A program made the position numbers and the translations under genes. Shown piece after piece: positions 33,100 to 41,462 of a stretch of DNA of 64,000 bases. The notes under the pieces are model-generated. The model saw nothing but the letters and a program-made list of their open reading frames with translations, was not told where the DNA came from and did not search any database. Each line of letters begins with the position of its first letter. The stretch's first letter is position 1. Origin of the DNA: JAEUMW01 sp963734295 (lineage in GTDB: Bacteria > Pseudomonadota > Gammaproteobacteria > Burkholderiales > JAEUMW01); assembly GCA_963734295.1 (NCBI GenBank), contig CAVTGS010000011.1, positions 1-64,000 on the forward strand, written 5' to 3'.

Positions 33100-34457
33100 T
33101 CACCGTCCTCTCATCTCTGCCGCGTAGCTCGCGCCGGGGCCAGGCATGCGGTCGCCGATAGCGTCTGGCCGGGGTTGGGCGACGCGCGCGGCCAGCCGCG
33201 CGGCCACCAGGAACAGGATCGCCTCCGCCGCGAACACGGCTGCGTAGGCAGGACCGGGGGCACCGATCAAATGGCGGGTAAGGTCGCTCGCAGCGGAACC
33301 GAGGAAGCCGCCGATGCCGAAGGCGATCGCCTGCGCGGCCCCCCAAAGCCCCATGCGCACCCCTTCGCGCGCCTCACGACCCTTGCCCGCGAGCCCCATC
33401 ATCGAGCCGATCGCCGCCACGGCAAACGCTCCGTTCGCGATACCCAGGCCGAACACGGACGTGCGCAGCGGCCAGGGGGGGCCGCTCAATCCGGCGGCAG
33501 CGATGGCGGCGAGCGCAATCGCGGAGGCGATGCAGCCGCCGATCGTCCAGGTGCGCAGCGATCCCAGGCGCCCGCCGGCCCACCGCACTGCCCGCGAACC
33601 CAACTAGCAGCATCCCGAGCAGCACGCCGCCGTGCTGCACGCCCGCAAGCTTCGTCGATTCGCCGGGGGTGAAGCCGAACACGGAGCCGGCGAAGGGCTC
33701 GAGGATCAGATCCTGGACGCTGTAGGCGAGCATCGATACGAAGACGAAGATCGTGAAGCGGCGCGCCTCCGGTTCGCTCCCAAACCTGCGCCAGCGCTGC
33801 GCGAAACGGCGGCTTGGGCGTATCCGCGCGCCCATCGATCGCGTGGCCAGCCTCGCCCACTCCCTCGACGTTCCACACCGCCACGAGCGTGAGCGCGAGG
33901 GCCGCACACGCCACCACGGTGGTGACGGCGACGAGCCGCGCCGGTGAGAAGGGATCGAGGAAGTGACCGGCAGTTGCGGCCGTCACGACGAAGCCGGCGA
34001 TCATCATCACCCAGACGATGGTTGCTGCGGCGGCGCGCTTGCGCTCGTCCACGCGTTTCGCCAGGAGTACCAGCAGCGACGTCCCGGCTGCCCCGACACC
34101 CACGCCGATCAACAGGAAAGCCACCACCGCGAGCGCGATGCCGCCGACCGGATAGCTCGCCATCCAGGCGGTGGCGAGCGCGGCCGCAATCCCGCCCAAA
34201 GCGAGAATTGCCATCCCGCCTATTATCCATGGCGTCCGGCGGCCGCCCATGTCCGAACCGTAGCCCAGGCGCGGGCGCAGCACCTGCACGGCGTAATGCA
34301 ACGCGACCAGAGCGCCCGGAAGCATGGCCGGCAGGGCGAGTTCCACCACCATCACGCGGTTCATGGTCGAGGTAGTGAGCACCACGATCGACCCCAGGGC
34401 GGTCTGTGCCAGACCCAGGCGGACGATGCCGAGCCAGCCGATCGGCTGCGGCGTCAT
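33100..34457 (-). CDS. PucC/LhaA-family transporter-like protein between bchG and bchP (two frameshifts)
   Basis: A membrane protein with about 12 segments of the BCD (PucC/LhaA/Bch2) family, related to MFS carriers and thought to deliver bacteriochlorophyll or assemble antenna. Signatures: LGIVRLGLAQTALGSIVVL, TSTMNRVMVVELALPAMLPG, RPRLGYGSDMGGRRTPWI and NGAFAVAAIGSMMGLAG. The frame changes near 33800 and 33595. In other purple bacteria an equivalent gene (orf428 or bch2) lies in the same place. The ATG overlaps the bchG stop (ATGA). A second family member, lhaA, is at 46860. Confidence 0.9.
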
Positions 34458-35369
34458 GCGGCCACCGTCAGGGCGCGCACCGCGAAAGCGGCGACCAGCA
34501 TGCCCAGCACGAAGAAATTCACGCCCAGCGCGCTGAACCAGAGCGCCCGCTCACTGGGCTTTTCGAGGAAGCGCAGCATCATGAGAAGCTGCACGCCCAG
34601 CAGCACGCCCACCCCCGCCGCGTGCCACGGGCGCTCCCACGAGAAGAGCAACGCCACCACGACGGCCTGCGGCACCGCCATGGCAACGACACGCGACGCG
34701 GCCGGCGTTGTCGACCCCGAGCCGCACCGGCAGGGAACGGATCCCCATCTGCCGGTCGCCCGCGACCGACTTGAAGTCGTTCAGCGTCATGATGCCGTGA
34801 GCGCCAATGCTGTAGAGCGCAGCCAGCAGAAGAATGTGCGTGTCGGGCAGCGCACCCGCCAGCATGACGGCCGCGCCCGTCACCCAGGCGAGCCCTTCGT
34901 AGCAGACGCCGCACGCGAGATTGCCCCACCAGCCGTTCTGCTTGAGTCGAATGGGTGGCGCGCTGTAGGCCCAGGCGAGCGCGAGGCCGGCGATTGCCGC
35001 CCACCACACCCACGGCCCCAGGGCCGCCGCGACGATGAGAGAAATGAGTGTCCAGGCGACCGCGATGTGGAGCCCCCAACGCCCGGGAATGCGCCCCGAG
35101 GGGATAGGGCGGCCCGGCTCGTTGATGGCATCCACGTCGCGATCGAACCAGTCGTTGACGGCTTGGCTGGTGGCGCACACCAGGGGACCGGCGAGCGCCA
35201 CCCCTGCGATGATGACCGGCCACTTGCCGTCGACGGAAACTCCAGAAGAGACGACGCCGCACCCGAATGCCCACATGGGGGGAAACCAGGTGATCGGCTT
35301 CAGCAATTCGACCACGGCCGACAGGGCCGGACGTGCCTCGACACCGACAGTCAGGGCTGTACGCGTCAT
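34454..35369 (-). CDS. bchG: Bacteriochlorophyll synthase BchG (one frameshift)
   Basis: A UbiA-family membrane prenyltransferase that esterifies bacteriochlorophyllide a with geranylgeranyl diphosphate. First Asp-rich motif: NDWFDRDVDAINEPGRPIPS. Second motif: LNDFKSVAGDRQMGIRSLP. Several hydrophobic segments follow, and the C terminus ends FVLGMLVAAFAVRALTVAA. The frame changes near 34690. The next gene starts within the stop codon (ATGA). Upstream is the second ppsR, with a partial PpsR-like site between them. Confidence 0.94.
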
Positions 35370-35398
35370 GAAAAAACGTTACCCTTGACAGTTGCAGC

Positions 35399-35416
35399 CG
35401 TCAACAATAATTTACA
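35399..35416. promoter_or_regulatory. Possible PpsR half-conserved site upstream of bchG
   Basis: CGT-N12-ACA, five of six fixed bases of the TGT-N12-ACA PpsR consensus, with an AT-rich core, 30 bp upstream of the bchG start in the 71-bp gap after ppsR. A TTGAC...GTCAA inverted repeat overlaps it. Weaker than the sites at bchF and bchC, and no second site 8 bp away is evident. Confidence 0.35.
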
Positions 35417-35440
35417 GTCGCCGACGAATTGCCAGGATCT

Positions 35441-36859
35441 TTACTTGTCGCTTTCCGAGGCGAGATCGCCCAGACCGTAGCGCCGCAGCTTGACGTACAG
35501 GCTCTGGCGCGAGAGCCCCAGCATCTCTGCCGCCGAGGCGCGGTTGTCGTGGGTGAGCTCGAGCGCCGCCTCGATGCAGAGCCGCTCGATGAGATCGGTC
35601 GCCTCCCGCACGAGATCCTTGAGCGGCACGCGGCCGACGAGCTCGGTGAGCTGTTCGACCGAACGCGGCAGCTCGCGCCCTGCGCGCGAGTTCGCGGGCA
35701 GCCGCCGCCCCACGTTGCGGATGGTGAAGCCCAGACAGGGTTGCTCGCCGTGCCGCACCGACACGGCGGAGATCTCGACTTCCGCGGTGGAGCCCTGCTC
35801 GCCGCGCAGAGTGGTGGCGAAAAGGCGCACGGATCCGTGCTGGCGCAGGTTCGCAATGAGGACGTTGAGGTCGACCCCGGGCCGGCCCAGCCAGCGGTCG
35901 ACCGACTCTCCCCGCGCCTGTTCCTCGGTCGCGAGCTGGGCGAGATCGATGAATGCGCGGTTCGCGGTCAGAATCCGCCCCTCGGGATCCGTGACCACGA
36001 AGCCGTCCGGCGCACTCTCCACCACTCTCAGCACCCGGGAGCTCGACTTTGGCACGATCGACGACGCGGTATTCGGCTGCAGCGGCGAGAGACGGATCAG
36101 AAAGAGCGAGGAATTCTCCTGCCGGAAGAGCGACGCCGAAACCAGGAATTCCCGCTTGCCGTCCGCCAGACGCACCCGAACGTCTTCCGCGCGGCCCCCT
36201 CCGCGCACCGCGGCAAGCAGCGCCTGGATCGCCTGCGTGCTATCGGCATCGAAGCCTTCCGGAAAGGGACGACCGATGACGCGCCGGCCGCTCTCGCCGA
36301 GCAGTTGCCCGGCCGCCGGGTTGGCCTCGATCACCTTTTGCGTCGACGCGTCCACGATGAGCACCGCCTCGGAGGCCATCTGGAAAAGCAGGCGATACCG
36401 CGTCTCGACATGCCGCAAGCGCCAGTAGTCGCGCTCCATGGACTGCTGCGCATCGACCAGCCGCTGCTGGAGGGCGGCGATGGCCCTGAGATCGCGGCCG
36501 ACGGCCATGATCCTGCCCTCGTGCCCCAGCTGCACGGCCGAGTAGAGCATCGGGACGTCGGCGCCGCGGGAGGAGGGGTGATTGATGTGGCGCCAGCGCG
36601 GCGGTGCATGCGCGTTCGCATCCCGCAGCAGCGCTTCCACCTTCGGACGGCTCTCCACCGTCACGGTATCGGCCCACGGTTGGCCGAGCCATTTGGTGTA
36701 ACCCTCCGACGAGAGCTCCTCGCTGCCGAAGGCAACGTCCCGAATCACACCCCCGCCGTTGACGATCAGCGCCACGTCCGCCGCCGCTGCGATCAGGGCT
36801 GCGGTCTCCTCGATATCGAGGGTACCGAGCCACTTGCCCGGGGCTTCGAAGGGCTTCAT
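35441..36859 (-). CDS. ppsR2: PpsR/CrtJ repressor with conserved HTH-region cysteine
   Basis: A 472-aa repressor: N-terminal domain, PAS domains (around YRLLFQMASEAVLIVDASTQ and DGFVVTDPEGRILTANRAFI), a Gln-containing linker helix, and a C-terminal FIS-type HTH (NRASAAEMLGLSRQSLYVKL). The Cys in ERLCIEAALELT (residue about 428) matches the redox Cys of CrtJ/PpsR that controls DNA binding in oxygen. This is the canonical PpsR, placed as usual between aerR and bchG. It should bind the TGT-N12-ACA pairs at bchF and bchC. The gene symbol is provisional, to separate it from the copy at 29629. Confidence 0.93.
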   Translation of the reverse strand: MKPFEAPGKWLGTLDIEETAALIAAAADVALIVNGGGVIRDVAFGSEELSSEGYTKWLGQPWADTVTVESRPKVEALLRDANAHAPPRWRHINHPSSRGADVPMLYSAVQLGHEGRIMAVGRDLRAIAALQQRLVDAQQSMERDYWRLRHVETRYRLLFQMASEAVLIVDASTQKVIEANPAAGQLLGESGRRVIGRPFPEGFDADSTQAIQALLAAVRGGGRAEDVRVRLADGKREFLVSASLFRQENSSLFLIRLSPLQPNTASSIVPKSSSRVLRVVESAPDGFVVTDPEGRILTANRAFIDLAQLATEEQARGESVDRWLGRPGVDLNVLIANLRQHGSVRLFATTLRGEQGSTAEVEISAVSVRHGEQPCLGFTIRNVGRRLPANSRAGRELPRSVEQLTELVGRVPLKDLVREATDLIERLCIEAALELTHDNRASAAEMLGLSRQSLYVKLRRYGLGDLASESDK

Positions 36860-36923
36860 GAGCGACGGTCGCCGTCACCCAGTCGGCCTTGTCCCGGTAC
36901 TCGCTCCTGTTTGGGAACTGCTT

Positions 36924-37841
36924 TCAACAGCGTCTCGGTCTGGCAAGAAGGGATACGATGCTCTCGGCCTGCAAGGCTGCCTGGCGCGCATCGACCGCGG
37001 TCGCATCGGCGCCCACGAAGGCAACGAGGTCCGGGTGTTCGACGAACAGCGGCCCTCCGACCATGACGCCGATGGCGCGATTGCGCGAGGCCCGGCGAAT
37101 GGCGCGAATACCCGCGGCCAGCAGGTCGAGCCGGCTCTCGCAGCCGACCGACAATCCGACGACGTCGAACCACTCGGCGCGCACCATGCCCGTGAGGTCG
37201 TTGCTGGACGCCGGCGGACCGCCCCACACGTCCCACCCGGCCCGGCGGAAGAACTCCGCCACCATGAAGAGCCCGAACGTGTGCTGCTCGCCGGGTGCGG
37301 GCATGAGCAGGGCGCGGCGGCCATGCTGCCGCGGCTCCACTTCGTTGCGGAACGCCGGGGACAGCTCGCGCAGCACCTGCTGCAGGCGGCCGAGCGCCAC
37401 CGTCACGTCCGTGAAGTCGCACAGGTCGGCGCTCCAGAGTTCGCCCAGCCGCCGCGCCGCCGGCGTGAGGAGGTGCAGATAGAGCACTTCGAGCGAAACA
37501 CCCCGGGCGCGTATCGCCTCGAAGTAGGCCGACGCGACGACCACATCGTTGGCCAGAATGAGCTCGACGAAATCGGCCACCGTCTCCGCGTCGAGGAGGC
37601 TGCCTTCTGCCCCGGCACCGGAGCCGGATTCGGCGGCCCTGCTCGCGAGCAGGAGGCGGGGAACGATCTCCACTTCTATGGTGCGCAGCAGCTGCGCCCG
37701 CCGCTGTTCGGGTCCATCACGGGGTGTGACAGGCGCAGCGGGGTGCGGGTCGCCTTTCGAGAAGGCCCGATCGGCCTCCTCCAAGCGGGCTTGGGGCGCG
37801 ATGCCCCGGCGTAGGCCAGACATTGCCGAAGTCCCTCCCAT
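36924..37841 (-). CDS. aerR: AerR/PpaA B12-binding antirepressor
   Basis: A 305-aa regulator. The helical domain has LGELWSADLCDFTDVTVALG (residues 132-151). The B12-binding domain carries APGEQHTFG with His187, the cobalamin-ligand position of AerR, then GWDVWGGPP and DVVGLSVGCESRLD. In Rhodobacter, AerR/PpaA with cobalamin relieves CrtJ/PpsR repression in response to light. The gene precedes ppsR by 64 bp, the conserved arrangement. The Met at 37823 (residue 7) is an alternative start. Confidence 0.9.
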   Translation of the reverse strand: MGGTSAMSGLRRGIAPQARLEEADRAFSKGDPHPAAPVTPRDGPEQRRAQLLRTIEVEIVPRLLLASRAAESGSGAGAEGSLLDAETVADFVELILANDVVVASAYFEAIRARGVSLEVLYLHLLTPAARRLGELWSADLCDFTDVTVALGRLQQVLRELSPAFRNEVEPRQHGRRALLMPAPGEQHTFGLFMVAEFFRRAGWDVWGGPPASSNDLTGMVRAEWFDVVGLSVGCESRLDLLAAGIRAIRRASRNRAIGVMVGGPLFVEHPDLVAFVGADATAVDARQAALQAESIVSLLARPRRC

Positions 37842-37989
37842 AAGGGTCCGCGGGCGTGGGGGCGCCCTCGGATGGATGATGACCAGGCTCTTCTCGCATT
37901 GAATTCCCGACCCCGCCTCCCACCGTGATTTTTTTCGTTCGGGATCGCAGTTGCTGTTTATACCATCAGCAGACCATCCGTCAAGGATT

Positions 37990-38033
37990 TGTCAAGATAC
38001 GTTTACGTTCACTGTTGTTGACAGATCATTACA
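37990..38033. promoter_or_regulatory. Tandem PpsR/CrtJ operators upstream of bchF
   Basis: Two palindromes 8 bp apart: 37990-38007 is TGT-N12-ACG (5 of 6 fixed bases) and 38016-38033 is TGTTGACAGATCATTACA (6 of 6). The 8-bp gap is the spacing known for cooperative CrtJ/PpsR tetramer binding. They lie between divergent aerR and bchF, so both genes may be controlled. Confidence 0.8.
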
Positions 38034-38046
38034 ACGGAGCTAGATT
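38018..38046 (+). promoter_or_regulatory. Sigma-70-type promoter of the bchF operon
   Basis: -35 TTGACA (38018-38023) and -10 TAGATT (38041-38046) with a 17-bp spacer, 34 bp upstream of the bchF ATG. The perfect PpsR operator covers the -35 box, so bound repressor would block RNA polymerase. Confidence 0.7.
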
Positions 38047-38079
38047 CTGGAGCGCGGGTAGAACGGAGAACAATCCTCG

Positions 38080-38601
38080 ATGGTTTTGGGACGATCCCGG
38101 GAAGCGGGACAGCAGCCACTCTACACCGCGGACGAGCGCCGCCGGCGTGACGCGTCCCGCTGGACGCTGGTGCAGGGGATTCTTGCGCCGATCCAGTTCG
38201 TCGTCTTTCTCGCGAGCCTCGCTCTGGTCCTGCGTTATCTCGCCACGGGCGAGGGCTTGGCGATCGCCACCGCGTCGATCGTCGTCAAGACCCTCGTTCT
38301 CTACACCATCATGGTCACGGGCTCGATCTGGGAGAAGGACGTGTTCGGCGTCTACCTCTTCGCCCGTCCGTTCTTCTGGGAAGACGTGGTCAGCATGCTC
38401 GTGCTGGCGCTGCACACCGCCTACCTGTTCGCCCTGGCGACCGCTGCTCTCGATCCTCGCGAGCAGATGTTCCTGGCCTTGGCAGCGTACGCGACGTACG
38501 TCGTCAACGCCACGCAGTTCCTGCTCAAGCTGCGCGCCGCGCGCCGCGAACGCCCGTGCCCGCCGGCGCCCGCCACCGGCATCCTGGGGCTTGCGGAGTG
38601 A
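38080..38601 (+). CDS. bchF: 3-vinyl bacteriochlorophyllide hydratase BchF
   Basis: A 173-aa membrane protein that hydrates the C3-vinyl group of (bacterio)chlorophyllide. Recognised by YTADERRRRDASRWTLVQGI and GSIWEKDVFGVYLFARPFFW, with about four hydrophobic segments. It is intact and the first gene of the long bchF-to-puhE string. Its promoter carries PpsR operators. The stop overlaps the bchN GTG start. Confidence 0.94.
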   Translation: MVLGRSREAGQQPLYTADERRRRDASRWTLVQGILAPIQFVVFLASLALVLRYLATGEGLAIATASIVVKTLVLYTIMVTGSIWEKDVFGVYLFARPFFWEDVVSMLVLALHTAYLFALATAALDPREQMFLALAAYATYVVNATQFLLKLRAARRERPCPPAPATGILGLAE

Positions 38602-39890
38602 CCGTGCTGGCCGTGGTGCCTCCGCCCGCCTCGTCCCGAGGCTGCGCCGAGTTACCGGTGCTGCGGGAACGCGGCCAGCGCGAAGTGTTCTGCGGGCTCA
38701 CCGGCATCATCTGGCTGCACCGGAAGATCCAGGATGCCTTCTTCCTGGTGGTGGGCTCGCGCACCTGCGCGCACCTGATCCAGTCCGCTGCCGGCGTGAT
38801 GATCTTCGCCGAGCCCCGGTTCGCCACCGCGATCATCGACGAGCGCGATCTCGCGGGCCTCGCCGATGCCAACGCGGAGCTCGATCGCGTCGTCGTGCGG
38901 CTCATCGAACGTCGCCCGGACATCCGGCTGCTGTTCCTGGTCGGCTCCTGCCCCTCCGAGGTGATCAAGCTCGATCTCTCCCGCGCCGCGGCACGCCTCT
39001 CGAGCGCCTTCTCGCCGCGCGTGCGCGTGCTCAACTATTCGGGCAGCGGCATCGAGACCACGTTCACCCAGGGCGAGGACGCGTGTCTCGCCTCGCTGGT
39101 GCCGAGCCTGCCCGAGGAAGCGCCCGGGGCGCCGCGTTCACTGCTCGTCGTGGGAGCGCTCGCCGACGTGGTCGAGGACCAGCTCGAGCGGCAGTTCGGC
39201 GAGCTCGGCATCGCGCCGGTGCGCTTCTTCCCGCCGCGCCATGCCACCGAGTTGCCCGCCGTCGGCCCCGGCACGCGGTTTCTGCTGGCGCAACCCTTTC
39301 TGGCCGACACGGCACGGGCGCTCGAGGCGCGCGGCGCCAAGCGCATCGACGCTGCCTTTCCCTTCGGCGCCGAGGGCACCACGCTTTGGCTCGAGGCCGC
39401 TGCCGACGCGTTCGATGTGGACCCCGCGAGGTTCCGGTCGGTCACCGCGCCGGGCCGCGAGCGAGCCGAGCGTGCGCTGGCCCGGTACCGCGGCGCGCTC
39501 GCCGGCAAGCGCGTGTTCTTTTTTCCGGACTCGCAGCTCGAAGTGCCGCTCGCGCGCTTTCTTGCGCGCGAGCTCGGCATGGCGCTCACGGAGGTCGGCA
39601 GCCCCTATCTGCATAGACAGCTGCTCGCCGCCGACCTGGACTTGCTGCCACCCGGCATCCAGTTGAGCGAAGGTCAGGACGTGGAGCGCCAACTCGACCG
39701 CTGCCGCGCGGCGCAGCCGGATCTCGTCGTATGCGGGCTCGGTCTCGCCAATCCGCTGGAAGCCGAGGGCATGACGACGAAATGGTCGATCGAGCTCGTC
39801 TTCACGCCGATTCACGGCTACGACCAGGCCGCCGACCTCGCTGAGCTTTTCGCGCGGCCGCTGATGCGCCGCGCACGACTCGTGGCCTAG
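38598..39890 (+). CDS. bchN: Light-independent protochlorophyllide reductase subunit N
   Basis: With BchB forms the catalytic heterotetramer of DPOR, nitrogenase-like reduction of the D ring of protochlorophyllide. About 430 aa, intact. Cluster-ligand cysteines are visible in REVFCGLTG, GSRTCAHL and GSCPSEVI. The GTG start at 38598 overlaps the bchF TGA (GTGA) and gives VTVLAVVPPP. A frame to 38556 is open but its extra residues do not resemble the family. Confidence 0.95.
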   Translation: MTVLAVVPPPASSRGCAELPVLRERGQREVFCGLTGIIWLHRKIQDAFFLVVGSRTCAHLIQSAAGVMIFAEPRFATAIIDERDLAGLADANAELDRVVVRLIERRPDIRLLFLVGSCPSEVIKLDLSRAAARLSSAFSPRVRVLNYSGSGIETTFTQGEDACLASLVPSLPEEAPGAPRSLLVVGALADVVEDQLERQFGELGIAPVRFFPPRHATELPAVGPGTRFLLAQPFLADTARALEARGAKRIDAAFPFGAEGTTLWLEAAADAFDVDPARFRSVTAPGRERAERALARYRGALAGKRVFFFPDSQLEVPLARFLARELGMALTEVGSPYLHRQLLAADLDLLPPGIQLSEGQDVERQLDRCRAAQPDLVVCGLGLANPLEAEGMTTKWSIELVFTPIHGYDQAADLAELFARPLMRRARLVA

Positions 39891-39894
39891 GGCG

Positions 39895-41462
39895 ATGCAG
39901 CTCACGCTCTGGACCTACGAGGGGCCGCCGCACATCGGCGCGATGCGGGTTGCGACCGCCATGGAAGGCGTGCACTACGTGCTGCACGCCCCCCAGGGCG
40001 ACACGTACGCGGACCTGCTCTTCACGATGATCGAGCGGCGCGCCAAGCGCCCGCCGGTCACGTACACCACGTTCCAGGCGCGCGACCTCGGCGGCGATAC
40101 GGCGGAGCTCTTCAAGAACGCGGCACGCGACGGCCTACGAGCGCTTCCAGCCGCAGGCGATGCTGGTCGGCGCATCGTGCACGGCCGAGCTCATCCAGGA
40201 CGATCCGGGCGGGCTCGCGCGAGCCCTCGCACTGCCGGTGCCGGTGGTGCCGCTCGAGCTTCCAGCCTATCAGCGAAAGGAAAACTGGGGCGCTTCCGAG
40301 ACTTTCTACCAGCTGACGCGCGCACTCGCGGGACCGTCGGCGCCGCCGCCCGGCCAGACGCGCGCCCCCCGACCCGCCGGCGAGCGGCCACGCTGCAATC
40401 TGCTCGGGCCGACGGCGCTCGGCTTCCGGCATCGCGACGACGTGCGCGAGGTGACGGCATTGCTTGGACGGCTCGGCGTGGACGTACATGTCGTCGCACC
40501 GCTGGGCGCGACGCCTGCCGACCTCGCGCGCCTCGGCGGCAGCGGACTTCAACGTCGTGCTGTATCCGGAAGTCGCCGGCCAGACCGCGCAGTGGCTTGC
40601 ACGCATGTTCGCGCAGCCGATGGTCAAGACGGTGCCGATCGGCGTCGGCGCCACACGCGAGTTCATCGAGGAAGTGGCGCAGCTCGCCGAGGTCGATCCC
40701 GCGGCAGTGCTTGCGGATGATCAGTCGCGCTCCCCCTGGTATTCGAAATCGGTGGACTCGACCTATCTCACGGGGAAGCGCGTCTTCGTCTTCGGCGACG
40801 CTACGCACGCGGTGGCCGCGGCGCGAGTTGCCACGCGCGAGCTCGGCTTCACCGTCGTCGGACTCGGCACCTACAGCCGCGAATTCGCGCGCGAGGTCCG
40901 CGAGGCGGCCGCACAGGAATACGGCGTCGAGCCGCTCATTACGGACGACTACCTCGAAGTCGAGGCGAAGGTCGCGGAGCTGCAGCCCGAGCTCGTGCTC
41001 GGCACCCAGATGGAACGGCACATCGCGAAGCGCCTCGGCATCCCGTGCGCGGTGATCTCGGCGCCGGTCCACGTACAGGATTTCCCGGCGCGCCATTCGC
41101 CGCAGATGGGTTTCGAAGGTGCGAATGTTCTCTTCGACACGTGGGTGCATCCGCTCATGATGGGCCTCGAAGAGCATCTCCTCACGATGTTCCGCGGCGA
41201 CTTCGAATTCCACGCCGACGCCGCGCCGTCGCATCTCGGCGCGACCGCGGCCAGGCCCGCGGTGCCGGCTGCGGCAGCCCCCGCGGCACCGCCGCCCGCG
41301 GCCGTCGCCTGGGCGCCCGATGCCGAGAAGGAGCTCGGCAAGATCCCCTTCTTCGTTCGCGGCAAGGCCCGCCGCAACACCGAGCGCTTCGCGACGGAGC
41401 GCGGTTTCGCGATGATCACCGTGGAGACGCTGTACGATGCCAAAGCGCACTTCGGTCGCTGA
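39895..41462 (+). CDS. bchB: Light-independent protochlorophyllide reductase subunit B (frame-interrupted)
   Basis: Partner of BchN in DPOR. N terminus MQLTLWTYEGPPHIGAMRVA, then MLVGASCTAELIQDDPGGLA with a cluster-proximal Cys, YQRKENWGASETFYQL, DFNVVLYPEVAGQTAQWLA, and a C-terminal domain (KIPFFVRGKARRNTERFA) after an Ala/Pro linker. The frame changes near 40125 (extra G in GACgGCCTACG) and near 40545. The next gene, bchH, starts inside its 3' end. Confidence 0.94.
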
